From: Neolewinella agarilytica
GTDB taxonomy: Bacteria; Bacteroidota; Bacteroidia; Chitinophagales; Saprospiraceae
Assembly: GCF_900110645.1 (NCBI RefSeq)
Contig: NZ_FOFB01000010.1
Location: 124,001 to 188,000 of the forward strand
Length of the DNA stretch: 64,000 bases
Reading direction: 5' to 3'
The position numbers and the translations under genes are program-made. Under the pieces are notes generated by a model, which had not been told where the DNA came from, did no database searches, and saw only the letters and a program-made list of their open reading frames with translations. Shown here piece after piece: positions 26,512-35,803 of the stretch. Position 1 is the first letter of the stretch. Each line of letters begins with the position of its first letter.

Positions 26512-29500
26512 ATGAGACAAAAACTACCCATTCTACAACTTCTTTTTCTACTGGCTTTCACGACTACTCTCTTGGGACAGAAAGAGCTTACGGGCTCTCT
26601 TACCGACGGAAATGACCCACTCATCGGAGCTTCCGTCATTGTTCAGGGAACAACCATCGGAACCGTCACTGATTACGACGGGAAGTTTTCATTGACCGTG
26701 CCAGATGACGCGAAAGCTCTCCTGTTCAGTTACACCGGATACGAGACGGTTACTATGCCCGTCGGTAGTACCCGGATTTTCGAGATAACCCTGAAAGAAT
26801 CCAGTGTCGCACTCGGCGAAGTAGTCGTTACCGCCCTCGGCGTCAAACGGGAAAAGAAAGCACTAGGCTATGCCGTACAGGATATCAAATCCGAGGAGAT
26901 CGCCGAAACCCGCAGTACCAACGTCGTCAACGGCTTATCGGGTAAAGTAGCGGGCTTGCAGGTCTCCGCTGGTAACGTCCCCGGAGGAGGCTCCCAGGTA
27001 ACCATCCGGGGCAACTCCTCCATTCTGGGCAATAACCAACCGCTTTACGTGATTGATGGCGTCCCGATGGAAGGAGACTTTGCGGCCCCCATTGAAGGTG
27101 CATCAAACAACAATGTCTACGGCGGCGGCATCTCAGAAGTCAGCCCGGATAACATTGAGTCCATCACGGTACTCAAAGGTGCCAACGCTGCAGCACTCTA
27201 CGGGAGTCGCGCCGCTAACGGTGTCATTCTGGTTACGACCAAAAGTGGAAAGGGGGCTGAGGGGCTGACCATTTCTTACTCCGGTAGTTACACTACTGAA
27301 AACCCCTTCATCACACCTGAATTTCAGAACATTTACGGCGGAGGCACCGGCCGCGTCAGCTGGTACGCTGACGGGCGCAACGGTGGCGTGGAAATCGATG
27401 AGCTCGCACTGGAACAATTTCGTGCCGCATATCCCGACGCTCCGCTCGTAGGGACGGCTGGCGTTGATGAAAGCTGGGGAGCACCAATGGATGGCCGCCT
27501 CGTCCGCACCTGGTGGTCTGGCCAGGAAACCGCTCCGCTTGTACCCGTTGAAGATAGCTGGGACAATTTTTGGGTAACCGGACAGACTCTGAACAACACA
27601 CTGAGTATTTCCAACAACTACGGCAGCGGAAACTTCCGCTTCAGCTTCGGCAATGTGGACCAGGTGGGCATTCTCTACAACAATGACTATAAGCGAAATA
27701 ACTTCCGCCTCAACCTGGATCAGGAGTTGGCCCCAAAGCTAAAAGTCAGTGTCAGCACCGAATACATAAAATCCGGCTCCGACAACCGCCAACAGCCCGT
27801 TTTGTGGGAGCTCGGCACCTGGCATCATCGCCACGACGACTGGGGACTCCTACGCGACTATGAACAATTCATGGACGTTCACATCACCCGTGAGAGTGAT
27901 CAGTACCCATACGCCAACTGGCAACACTCCTTCGCCCTCAACCGCTTCTACGAACAGGAAACCCTCACCCGGGCGAACGACAAGGACCGCTTCCTGGGTA
28001 ACATCGCCTTCACCTACGAGTTCCTGCCTAATCTCAACCTGATGGTCCGGGGAGGTACGGACCTGTGGACGGACACCCGCCGCTCCATCACCCGTAACGA
28101 ACGAATCAAATCCAACACCGAACGTACCCAGTCTTTCAATGAGGACGTTCTGCGCCGCCAGGAGACGAACGTCGACTTCATTCTGAGCTACAACAACTAC
28201 TTTGGGGAAAACATCAGCCTTACCGCCCAGGCAGGTGGCAATCATCGTACTAATTACTTCAAGCGCAACTACATTGGCGTAAACGACGCCACCATCAACG
28301 GCCTCTACAATGTGGCCAACAATGCCTCTCAGAACACTAACGTGAGTCGTATTGAAGAAAAGGAAGTGAACAGTTTCTTCGGTTCCGCTAGTCTCGGCTA
28401 CAAAAGCTTCCTCTACCTGGACATGACAGCGCGTAACGACTGGTCAAGCACCCTGCCGGTAGAGAACAACAGCTACTTCTACCCTTCTTTAAGCCTGAGT
28501 GGCATCCTAACCGATGCCCTGAACATCAATAGTAAATTCCTCTCTTTCGCCAAAGTGAGAGTGGGTTGGGCACAGGTAGGCTCGGATACAGACCCCTACC
28601 GCCTGACGCAGGTATTTGACCCCACCACTGGCTGGGACGCAACCACACCACTGTTCACGGAGCAAGGCACCATCGCCAGTACCGGCCTGCGGCCGGAGCG
28701 TACAACGGGTAAAGAAGTAGGGGCTGACCTTCGCTTCCTGGGCGGTCGCATCGGGCTCGACGTCACCCTTTACGAACAGACGACAACGGACCAGATCATC
28801 AGTGTAGCCGTTTCCCGCGCTACGGGCTATGACTCTAAGCTGCTCAATGCAGGTAAGATCCGTAACCGTGGCGTAGAAGTAGTGCTGAATGGTGCCGTGG
28901 TGGACAATCCCAATTTCGGCTGGAATGTCAGCCTTAACTACGCCCGCAACCGCAACTCTGTGCTGGAACTCTTTACGGATGACAATGGTAACGAGCTGGA
29001 AACCATCGTACTCTCCAGCCGTCGGGGCCTTAGCCTGGAGGCGCGGGTTGGCCAGCCCTTCGGCACGCTTTTCGGTAGCGGTTACGCACGGGTAGAAGGG
29101 GGCGAGTTCGACGGACAAGTCATCTACGAAGATGGTATTGCGGTAAAGGACCCTGACCTGAAAATATTGGGTAACGTAACCCCAGACTGGATCGGCGGCT
29201 TCCGCAATGAATTCCGCCTTGGGCCGGTATCCATCAGTGCGCTTATTGACGCAAAAATTGGGGGTGATATTGCCGAAGAAAGCACGTCTACGGGATACCA
29301 GACGGGCGTTTATCCACTCACCGCACTCGGCCGGGAAGAAGGCGTCATTGGCGTTGGCGCCGTCAACATCGGCGATGATGAAAACCCGGTATACGTAGCC
29401 AATGACGTGGTGGCTCCTACCCGTAACGTACTTGGTGCGCTTAGTGTCCGCTACGCTAACGAAGGGGCCATCTTTGATGCCAGCTACGTGAAGTTGCGCG

Positions 29501-29727
29501 AGGCAAGTATTCGCTACGTCCTGCCTTCGAAAATGGTTGAAAAGCTGGGCTTCATCCGCGCGGCATCTGTATCCGTCATCGGTCGTAACCTGGCGATGCT
29601 GTACAGCAACCACTCCAATATCGACCCAGAGTTCAACATCTACGGAGGCAACCTTCAGGGGGCCCTGTACTACACGACCATACCGAGTACCCGCAGTTTC
29701 GGGGTTAATCTAAACCTTACGTTTTAA
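26512..29727 (+). CDS. SusC/RagA-type TonB-dependent outer-membrane receptor
   Basis: SusC-type proteins form the outer-membrane barrel through which glycans, peptides or other ligands bound by a SusD lid are imported. The 1,071-residue protein has a signal peptide (about 1-22, ending LLGQ), a CarboxypepD_reg-like domain (about 25-97: LIGASVIVQGTTIGTVTDYDG), a TonB-box-like EVVVTALG, a plug domain with the SusC signatures PLYVIDGVPM and GANAAALYGSRAANGVI (about 180-245), and a beta barrel ending SFGVNLNLTF. The susD partner follows after 149 bp that contain a long hairpin. No glycoside hydrolase is adjacent; an aminotransferase and an AEC-type permease are, which may point to an amino compound. 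Confidence 0.95.
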   Translation: MRQKLPILQLLFLLAFTTTLLGQKELTGSLTDGNDPLIGASVIVQGTTIGTVTDYDGKFSLTVPDDAKALLFSYTGYETVTMPVGSTRIFEITLKESSVALGEVVVTALGVKREKKALGYAVQDIKSEEIAETRSTNVVNGLSGKVAGLQVSAGNVPGGGSQVTIRGNSSILGNNQPLYVIDGVPMEGDFAAPIEGASNNNVYGGGISEVSPDNIESITVLKGANAAALYGSRAANGVILVTTKSGKGAEGLTISYSGSYTTENPFITPEFQNIYGGGTGRVSWYADGRNGGVEIDELALEQFRAAYPDAPLVGTAGVDESWGAPMDGRLVRTWWSGQETAPLVPVEDSWDNFWVTGQTLNNTLSISNNYGSGNFRFSFGNVDQVGILYNNDYKRNNFRLNLDQELAPKLKVSVSTEYIKSGSDNRQQPVLWELGTWHHRHDDWGLLRDYEQFMDVHITRESDQYPYANWQHSFALNRFYEQETLTRANDKDRFLGNIAFTYEFLPNLNLMVRGGTDLWTDTRRSITRNERIKSNTERTQSFNEDVLRRQETNVDFILSYNNYFGENISLTAQAGGNHRTNYFKRNYIGVNDATINGLYNVANNASQNTNVSRIEEKEVNSFFGSASLGYKSFLYLDMTARNDWSSTLPVENNSYFYPSLSLSGILTDALNINSKFLSFAKVRVGWAQVGSDTDPYRLTQVFDPTTGWDATTPLFTEQGTIASTGLRPERTTGKEVGADLRFLGGRIGLDVTLYEQTTTDQIISVAVSRATGYDSKLLNAGKIRNRGVEVVLNGAVVDNPNFGWNVSLNYARNRNSVLELFTDDNGNELETIVLSSRRGLSLEARVGQPFGTLFGSGYARVEGGEFDGQVIYEDGIAVKDPDLKILGNVTPDWIGGFRNEFRLGPVSISALIDAKIGGDIAEESTSTGYQTGVYPLTALGREEGVIGVGAVNIGDDENPVYVANDVVAPTRNVLGALSVRYANEGAIFDASYVKLREASIRYVLPSKMVEKLGFIRAASVSVIGRNLAMLYSNHSNIDPEFNIYGGNLQGALYYTTIPSTRSFGVNLNLTF

Positions 29728-29734
29728 CCTTCCC

Positions 29735-29792
29735 TGCACCTGCGTTTGCGCCCAAAAGAGCTGCAGAAGCCGGGCGCAGAACGCAGGTGCAA
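29735..29792. repeat. Long hairpin between susC and susD built from an inverted pair of the dispersed motif
   Basis: TGCACCTGCGTTTGCGCCC (29735-29753) and its inverted copy GGGCGCAGAACGCAGGTGCA (from 29772) can pair almost perfectly over about 19 bp around an 18-nt loop. It starts 7 bp after the susC stop. Such a stem could attenuate transcription or stabilise the upstream susC message. Confidence 0.8.
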
Positions 29793-29876
29793 GGAATGGT
29801 TTTTCCAAGCAGCAGTGCTTGCTATTCCTAACACTTCGCCCGGGCGCTCAAAGGCCCCGGCGCTAAAAAATACATC

Positions 29877-31382
29877 ATGACTTTTTCTTCTTTATTTCGC
29901 CATACGTTGCTCTTCTGCCTGGCCATCGGGCTGCTGGCATGCGATGCCGGATTTGAGGACCTCAATGCGAACCCCAACGAGCCAGAGGCCGTCCCACCAA
30001 GTACTGTTTTCCCGCTGGCCGTCCGGGAAGCCGTAGACCGTATTCATGGCCACCGAACACGCCTGCAGCGCCTCAACCTGGACGGCGGCATGCTCTGGAT
30101 GCAGTATTTCGCCCGTAACCAGTACGTCAATGAAGGCGACACCTACAACCCTGATGCCAGCTTGCGTGGCAATACCTGGGATGGCTTTTACACCGAAAGC
30201 CTGATCAACCTGAATACGACCATTTCCCTGACCAGTAATCCGGAAAGTCCGTTCTTCAACGAAAACTACACCGCAGTAGCCACCATCATGCGGGAATATA
30301 TTTTCTCGGTCCTGACGGACACCTACGGCGCAATTCCATATACCTCTGCCCTCACGGGGTCTACCGAAGGCAATCTGGCTCCGGCCTATACCAGCCAGGA
30401 AGACGTCTATGCCGGAATGTTAACAACGCTCAAAGAAGCCTCCCTGGCGCTCGACCCTTCCGGTGATCCGATCCTGAAAGATATTCTCTTTGACGGCGAC
30501 GTGATCAAGTGGAAGAAGTTTGCCAATGTCCTGCGGCTACGGTTGGCCAACCGGCAGGCAGCCGTGAAGCCCGCTGAAAGCCGGGCCATCTTCGCTGAAA
30601 TCATGGGAGACCCCGCTACCTACCCCATTTTCACGGGTACGGCAGACGCTTCCTTTTTCAACCCGACCACCCGCCAGAACGATGAAAACAACAACACCTG
30701 GCACGAAGTGATGGTCTTTGACAGCCGCGAAGACTGGAGCATCTCCACTACCCTCGTCGCCGCCATGACTGACGGAGAAGGGAATGCCACCGATCCTCGT
30801 TTGACGCGTTTTGCCACTCCGGCGCAGGCAGGAGATTTTGCCGGAAAATATGCCGGCGCCCCTAACGGGCTGCCCGAAGGAGACGCCGTTGCCTACTTCA
30901 CCACCGCCTCCCGTCCGGGAAGCTTCTTCACCGGAGAGACCACGCCAGTTCCGCTGATCACTTTCGCTGAAATGAATTTCATTCTTGCTGAAGCGACCAT
31001 GGATGGTGACTACACCGCCGGCGAGGATGCCATGACTTATCTCGAAAGAGCCATTGCCTCCAGCTTCGAGCAGTTTGAAGTGGACATGCCCGAAGACTAC
31101 ATGCTGGGCCGCTCCGCCGTAGATATGGAAATGATCATCGAAGAAAAATGGAAAGCACTCTTTAGCCAGGGTATCGAAGCCTGGACGGAATACCGCCGCA
31201 CCGGATTCCCCGTACTACCCGCCCCTGATCCACGCGCAGTTTTCGAAAACGAAGGGCAGGTACCCACCCGCCTGCAGTACCCGGAATCCGAGTACAGCCT
31301 TAACCTGGCTAACGTCAAAGAAGGCGTAGGCATGAATGGCGGCCCGGACAATAAGCTGACCACGCTTTGGTGGGTGGAGTAG
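29877..31382 (+). CDS. SusD/RagB-type surface lipoprotein
   Basis: SusD-like proteins cap the SusC barrel and bind substrate at the cell surface. A lipoprotein signal (FCLAIGLLAC) is followed by the family N-terminus GFEDLNANPNEPEAVPPSTVF and alpha-helical TPR-like repeats (YGAIPYTSAL, IFSVLTDTY). It ends in a block (MIIEEKWKALFSQGIEAWTEYRRTGFP) typical of the SusD-like_2 subfamily. That subfamily is often paired with SusC receptors whose ligand is not a polysaccharide, though this is not proof. The start ATG at 29877 gives a normal lipoprotein signal. Confidence 0.93.
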   Translation: MTFSSLFRHTLLFCLAIGLLACDAGFEDLNANPNEPEAVPPSTVFPLAVREAVDRIHGHRTRLQRLNLDGGMLWMQYFARNQYVNEGDTYNPDASLRGNTWDGFYTESLINLNTTISLTSNPESPFFNENYTAVATIMREYIFSVLTDTYGAIPYTSALTGSTEGNLAPAYTSQEDVYAGMLTTLKEASLALDPSGDPILKDILFDGDVIKWKKFANVLRLRLANRQAAVKPAESRAIFAEIMGDPATYPIFTGTADASFFNPTTRQNDENNNTWHEVMVFDSREDWSISTTLVAAMTDGEGNATDPRLTRFATPAQAGDFAGKYAGAPNGLPEGDAVAYFTTASRPGSFFTGETTPVPLITFAEMNFILAEATMDGDYTAGEDAMTYLERAIASSFEQFEVDMPEDYMLGRSAVDMEMIIEEKWKALFSQGIEAWTEYRRTGFPVLPAPDPRAVFENEGQVPTRLQYPESEYSLNLANVKEGVGMNGGPDNKLTTLWWVE

Positions 31383-31400
31383 GTGGGGTGTGGGGTGCAA

Positions 31401-31448
31401 GTTGCAGGTTGCAGGTTGCAGGTTGCAAGTTGCAAGTTGCAGGTTGCG
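31401..31448 (+). repeat. Tandem heptamer tract (GTTGCAG)n after susD
   Basis: Six consecutive heptamers of the form GTTGCAG or GTTGCAA, plus a partial unit, lie between the susD stop and the next gene. No matching inverted arm is present, unlike the tract at 22.6 kb. Confidence 0.85.
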
Positions 31449-31496
31449 CTCCATTTAAGCCTCCCCTTTAATTTATCAAACTAAAAAACAAGCGTC

Positions 31497-31895
31497 ATGA
31501 GACGAAACATACTATACCTTTTTGCTGCGGCACTTTTCTTTTTCACGACCTCTTGTGTGGAGGAAAAACTAGCCTTCACCGTTGTTGAATCTCCCGTTTT
31601 GGGCCTCATTTCCGAAACGTCTGCGGCTGAAGGCATGGTGGCCTTTACGGGCACCTTTTACGAGCTGGACAAGAGCGGCATCCTTGATCAAAACATCGGT
31701 ATTGACTCCATCCCCGTTGCGGGCCTTGAGCTTCGCGTAGAAAGTCAGAACCGCGCCCTGCTGCAAACCATCGTCACGGCAGCTGACGGTACTACCCTCT
31801 TTGAAATGCCCGCTACTGAGCTGGAGGGAGTAACACGGCTGGAATGGACTGGCACTTATGATGGCCAGATTTTCCGCATCCTGAAAAACCTGTAA
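31497..31895 (+). CDS. Small lipoprotein of the SusCD locus
   Basis: A 132-residue lipoprotein with signal LYLFAAALFFFTTSC. The mature part is a single beta-sandwich-like domain with ETSAAEGMVAFTGTFYELDKSG and LELRVESQNRALLQTIVTAADG. It lies directly downstream of susD in the same direction, so it is probably an accessory surface lipoprotein of that system, possibly substrate-binding. I do not recognise a family. Confidence 0.65.
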   Translation: MRRNILYLFAAALFFFTTSCVEEKLAFTVVESPVLGLISETSAAEGMVAFTGTFYELDKSGILDQNIGIDSIPVAGLELRVESQNRALLQTIVTAADGTTLFEMPATELEGVTRLEWTGTYDGQIFRILKNL

Positions 31896-31964
31896 AATCT
31901 ATTTGGTTGACTTAGAGCACCCACTAACTCAAGTTCTTTTTTTAAACTTAAACCGTACACATCC

Positions 31965-33152
31965 ATGTCTGATTATTCCTCCCTCAGCCGTCGTAACTGG
32001 CTCCGCAAAGCAACCCTCGCGGGTGCGGGTCTGGCCGCTGCTCCTTTCGCCCTGAAGGCCGCCCCTGGCCTGCTACCCCGCCATGCTGCTGTGCGGGAAA
32101 TCATGCCCAGCCTGGAATGGGAACGGGCTCACACTATGGCCAGGCCCGAACTGAAGGCCCGCCTGCTGGCCAACGAGAACCCCTGGGGGCCCAGCCCGGA
32201 TGCCCGACTGGCCATCATGGAAGCTGCCGTCAGCGGTAACCGCTACCAACACGAAGCGGCGGGAAACCTGCGCAAGATGATCGCTGACTTCGAGGGCGTA
32301 CCCGAAGATCATATTCTATTGGCCCCTGGCTCCTCGGATGTACTCGAAAAAATGGCCATCATGCACTTCATGAACGGAGGTAACCTCGTTGCCGCTGACC
32401 CCGCCTACATGTCTTTGATCAAGACGGCGGTGGCCATGAAGGCTGAATGGAAAAAAGTCCGGCTAACCGACAGCTGGGCGCACGACCTTGAAGGGATGAA
32501 AAAGGCGGTAGATAAGGACACGAAGATGGTCTACATCTGCAACCCCAACAACCCTACCGGAACGCTGACGGACTCCGACGACATCCGAAAATTCATCCGG
32601 GAAGTAGCTACTGACGATACCACCATTTTCGTAGACGAAGCCTACTTGGAATTCTTGCCCGACTACAAGAGCAAGTCCATGGTTTCTATGATCAAAGAAG
32701 GGAAGAACGTGGTGGTTGCCCGCACCTTCAGCAAGGTACATGGAATGGCTGGTCTGCGCATCGGCTATGGCGTTATGCTACCGTCAATGCTCAAAAAAGT
32801 TAACAGCATCTGGCGGGGGAACATGAGTCTCTGTAAAACCAGCCTGATGGGCGCCATGGCGAGCATGGGAGACACTGAATTCCAAAAAATGAGCGTCAAG
32901 GGAACAGCAGATGCTCGCGCCCAAACGGTCGCCGGGCTCAGAAAAATGGGCTTTTCTCCCGTTCCATCCCACACCAGTTTTATGATTTTCCCCATCGAAA
33001 TGGAAGGGAAGGCCTTCCTCAATGCCATGTTCTCCAAAGGCGTTGGCGTGAGAGCCTTCGACATTTTTGGTGATGATTATTGCCGCGTCAGTATGGGCAA
33101 GCCCGAAGAGATGGACTTGTTCCTGTCTACTCTCCAAGAAGTACTCGTTTAA
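31965..33152 (+). CDS. Tat-exported HisC-like PLP-dependent aminotransferase
   Basis: A fold-type I aminotransferase related to histidinol-phosphate aminotransferase, but with a twin-arginine signal (SRRNWLRKATLAGAGLAAAP, about 8-27). PLP-site features: PGSSDVLEKM, NPNNPTG (about 185-191), DEAYLEF (Asp) and ARTFSKVHGMAGLRIGYG with the Schiff-base Lys near residue 251. Tat export allows the cofactor to be loaded in the cytoplasm, so the enzyme should act in the periplasm on an amino or keto acid. Its position after susC/susD and before an AEC-type permease suggests it processes an imported amino compound, an inference from context only. Confidence 0.82.
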   Translation: MSDYSSLSRRNWLRKATLAGAGLAAAPFALKAAPGLLPRHAAVREIMPSLEWERAHTMARPELKARLLANENPWGPSPDARLAIMEAAVSGNRYQHEAAGNLRKMIADFEGVPEDHILLAPGSSDVLEKMAIMHFMNGGNLVAADPAYMSLIKTAVAMKAEWKKVRLTDSWAHDLEGMKKAVDKDTKMVYICNPNNPTGTLTDSDDIRKFIREVATDDTTIFVDEAYLEFLPDYKSKSMVSMIKEGKNVVVARTFSKVHGMAGLRIGYGVMLPSMLKKVNSIWRGNMSLCKTSLMGAMASMGDTEFQKMSVKGTADARAQTVAGLRKMGFSPVPSHTSFMIFPIEMEGKAFLNAMFSKGVGVRAFDIFGDDYCRVSMGKPEEMDLFLSTLQEVLV

Positions 33153-33232
33153 GTTTTTCATGAGGGATTGGGGGGAGGAAGATATTTCGCCTCTCCCCAT
33201 CTTTTCAACAATTAGCCCAATAGCCTACACTC

Positions 33233-34393
33233 ATGAATCCAGCACTCCAAAAAACACTCGTATTCCTGCTCCTTATTGCCGCCGGCTATTTTTTACAAAA
33301 AAAGATTAACGGCAAGCAAGACCTCAAGGGCATCAAAGTGCTCATACTTTCCGTTGTTCTGCCCGCTACCATCTTTGTAGCACTCCTGAAAATAAAAATT
33401 TCCGCAGAGCTGCTTTTGCTTCCCGTCGGAGCATTAGCCCTCAACTTCATTTTATTCTACGCAGCAAAAAAAGCCTTACCACAGCTCGGCTTTACTACCG
33501 GCACCTCCGATTTCCGGACCATGGTGATGCTCATTCCCTCCCTGGCTCCCGGGCTAAGCTGCTTTCCCTTTGTCATGGAGTACCTGGGAGACGAACCCCT
33601 GGCCATAGCTGCACTGGCGGATGTAGGCAACAAAGTCTTCGTGCTCATCATCCTCTACCTGATCGCTATGAACTGGTATTATGGCCAGCGGGCAACTACT
33701 GAGGCCTTCTCCGGCAACCCTGACCGGAAGGAAAAACTCAAAGACCTCGGGCTCTCGCTTCTGCGCGAGCCGGTCAATCTCGTAATCGTAGCCGCTATTC
33801 TGATGCTGAGCTTCGGGCTTAACATCTCTTCTCTGCCCGGATTTCTGGAAACAACCGCTGTTCGCCTCGCGGCACTCATGACCCCAATCGTTCTGCTCTT
33901 TATTGGCATGGCCGTTCGCTTCGAGCGGCGCGAAATGACCCTGATTCTGAGAGTACTGGCCTTTCGCTCGGGCATTGCTTTCTTCGTGAGTGGAATTGCA
34001 CTTTTACTACTCCCGGCCATGGCGCCCGCCATGGTATTGCTGCTGGTCATTTTCCCCCAGTCTGCCGTTAGCTTCTGGCCCTTCGCCCACATGTCCGCCG
34101 TAGAGGGAATGCGCGGCGAAAAGGACAAGCCCGTTTTTAACGTTGACCTGGCGCTTAACGTCCTGGCTTGTTCACTGCCCTTTGCGACGGTGATCATCTT
34201 AACGGTCCTATCCTGCGGGGAGTTTTTCACCAGTGCGCTGACGATACTGCCGCTGGGTGCAGCCTTACTTGTTGTTCCCGCCATTTTTGTGATGCGCAAC
34301 GGTATTTCCTCTGCCCCCAATGTTGAAATGGAGAAGCAACCGGCCAATGGAAGCCCGGCTATGGAAATAGAAAAAAAGGTCGCGGTAAGTTAG
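33233..34393 (+). CDS. AEC-type membrane permease
   Basis: A polytopic inner-membrane protein with about 10 hydrophobic helices, the pattern and the mid-protein break resembling the auxin-efflux-carrier (AEC) family, which exports or exchanges organic acids and other small solutes. Recognisable stretches are the N-terminal YFLQKKINGKQDLKGIKVL and the helix SAVSFWPFAHMSA. It lies 80 bp after the aminotransferase in the same direction and probably belongs to the SusCD locus as the inner-membrane step. The family call is moderate, the substrate unknown. Confidence 0.6.
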   Translation: MNPALQKTLVFLLLIAAGYFLQKKINGKQDLKGIKVLILSVVLPATIFVALLKIKISAELLLLPVGALALNFILFYAAKKALPQLGFTTGTSDFRTMVMLIPSLAPGLSCFPFVMEYLGDEPLAIAALADVGNKVFVLIILYLIAMNWYYGQRATTEAFSGNPDRKEKLKDLGLSLLREPVNLVIVAAILMLSFGLNISSLPGFLETTAVRLAALMTPIVLLFIGMAVRFERREMTLILRVLAFRSGIAFFVSGIALLLLPAMAPAMVLLLVIFPQSAVSFWPFAHMSAVEGMRGEKDKPVFNVDLALNVLACSLPFATVIILTVLSCGEFFTSALTILPLGAALLVVPAIFVMRNGISSAPNVEMEKQPANGSPAMEIEKKVAVS

Positions 34394-34425
34394 CTTCAGT
34401 TCCACCGACTGAACACCCCGAAGTA

Positions 34426-35007
34426 TTAATACACCCGCCTCACCTCCGTTTGGATCAGCCCCTCCACTGCCTCGAAGACCCGGTGAGGTTTCTGGGGCCG
34501 CCAGGTCAGTCCGTTAAGGTGTTGACCGAAGTGGAGGTATTCGTCCAGGCGTGTCTGCGTCAGCTCATCGTCTACCTGGGGGTGGGTATTCAGCAGAGCA
34601 ACCCAGCCGCCTTCGTCGGTAATTTCATCGTTCCACTCTTCGTAATAATCCACTTCGTCTCCGTGGAAGTTGAGGACACCCTCCATAATGAGCACAAAAT
34701 ATTTTATCCCGTTGCCCACCAATTGGTCTACGAACTCGCGCTTGAGGTGCATGATGTCATTGTGTACCGCATCGTTCCATTCACCGATGAATTCGATGAT
34801 GGCGTAGCCTTCGTCGTAGTCAACAAAGAGAAGCTTCAGGTACAGGGTTTCCGCCCCGAACTCATCCCACTGCGGGTGTAGCAGGTAGTTATAAACGCGG
34901 TTGCTAAAGCCAAATTCGCTGTACTGCCGCCCGAAGAACGGAGAGGCATCATCGTCTTCAGCGCGGTAGCGGTCGCGCCAGCCGAAGTGAGGTTCAATGT
35001 CGTGCAT
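34426..35007 (-). CDS. Conserved hypothetical acidic protein
   Basis: A 193-residue cytosolic protein, strongly acidic and aromatic-rich, without signal peptide or membrane helix. Features include an N-terminal YSEFGFSNRVYNYLLHPQWDEFG and a central YFVLIMEGVLNFHGDEVDYYEEW. I recognise the general type as conserved in Bacteroidota but no function. It converges with the permease gene, ending 32 bp after its stop. Confidence 0.7.
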   Translation of the reverse strand: MHDIEPHFGWRDRYRAEDDDASPFFGRQYSEFGFSNRVYNYLLHPQWDEFGAETLYLKLLFVDYDEGYAIIEFIGEWNDAVHNDIMHLKREFVDQLVGNGIKYFVLIMEGVLNFHGDEVDYYEEWNDEITDEGGWVALLNTHPQVDDELTQTRLDEYLHFGQHLNGLTWRPQKPHRVFEAVEGLIQTEVRRVY

Positions 35008-35115
35008 ACGATTACGTGTAGGTACGGTGGTTAACGTTCGGGAGGGCAGTTATTGTTCTGGTATTCGGGCATAAAACCATTCCCCGGATAAAACTGCTGT
35101 AGCAGGCACTTTTTT

Positions 35116-35135
35116 GGGCGCATTACGCAGGTGCA
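35116..35135 (+). repeat. Dispersed 20-bp motif copy
   Basis: GGGCGCATTACGCAGGTGCA lies in the 231-bp gap between two divergently transcribed hypothetical genes, about 100 bp before the plus-strand start. A small minus-strand open frame crossing it shows no family features. Confidence 0.6.
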
Positions 35136-35238
35136 CAGGAGGGCTAAAAGAGCAAGGGGATAAAACGCCTCCGAAAATAGTTTTCCGTACCAGGAAAATA
35201 ACGGAACCAGTTCGGGCCATAAACCGTTAACCGGGCAG

Positions 35239-35769
35239 ATGTCTAATCCACGTATCCTAAAACATCCCGGCCTCCAGCCTTTATGGGAAAGTCTTGAGCG
35301 CGAGCGCCGCCAGCAGCAGGTCGTTGCTATCGGCCTGATGATTGGCGGCATCCTGCTGGCCATCGGATCGGTCGTGATGCGGGCCACCTGGCTACCGCTG
35401 GTGGGGGGTGCCCTTTCTGTCGCTGCGCTGTGGTGGCTCTACCGGCTGCTCACCGTCCAACCTATCGTCGGCTTCCGCCGCCGATTAAGAGATCAGCCCG
35501 AGTCCATCGTCTGGGTCTACAGCCTGATCACCGAGCGGATGCCCTTCGGTTTTAAAACGACCACGAACGCTACCCTCTATATGGTAGACCGTGAAGGAGA
35601 CATCCATGCCTTCGATCTGAAGCCGGACGAGGTCAAGCTCGTTACCAAAACCCTCAATCGCGCACTCCCCGCCGCAGAGTTTGGCTACAGCCCCGAAAGG
35701 GAAATGGCCTACCGTGGTGAGATCACCGACTTCAGCGGCCGGCGGCACCGGCCACCGCTGGATTTCTGA
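35239..35769 (+). CDS. Conserved membrane protein of unknown function
   Basis: Residues about 25-70 hold two membrane helices (VVAIGLMIGGILLAIGSVVM and the next hydrophobic stretch). A cytoplasmic or periplasmic alpha/beta domain of about 100 residues follows, with FKTTTNATLYMVDREGDIH. I recognise no family. It is followed by another conserved gene 34 bp downstream in the same direction. Confidence 0.6.
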   Translation: MSNPRILKHPGLQPLWESLERERRQQQVVAIGLMIGGILLAIGSVVMRATWLPLVGGALSVAALWWLYRLLTVQPIVGFRRRLRDQPESIVWVYSLITERMPFGFKTTTNATLYMVDREGDIHAFDLKPDEVKLVTKTLNRALPAAEFGYSPEREMAYRGEITDFSGRRHRPPLDF

Positions 35770-35803
35770 CGCTACCATTTTTCAACGCTACAACTATTCT
35801 GAT

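Noticed and set aside
28507..29613. 368-codon minus-strand open frame opposite susC
   Set aside because: It is a mirror of the susC barrel region without domain features.
35031..35387. Minus-strand open frame of 118 codons
   Set aside because: It overlaps the start of a better-supported plus-strand membrane-protein gene and includes a dispersed-motif copy.
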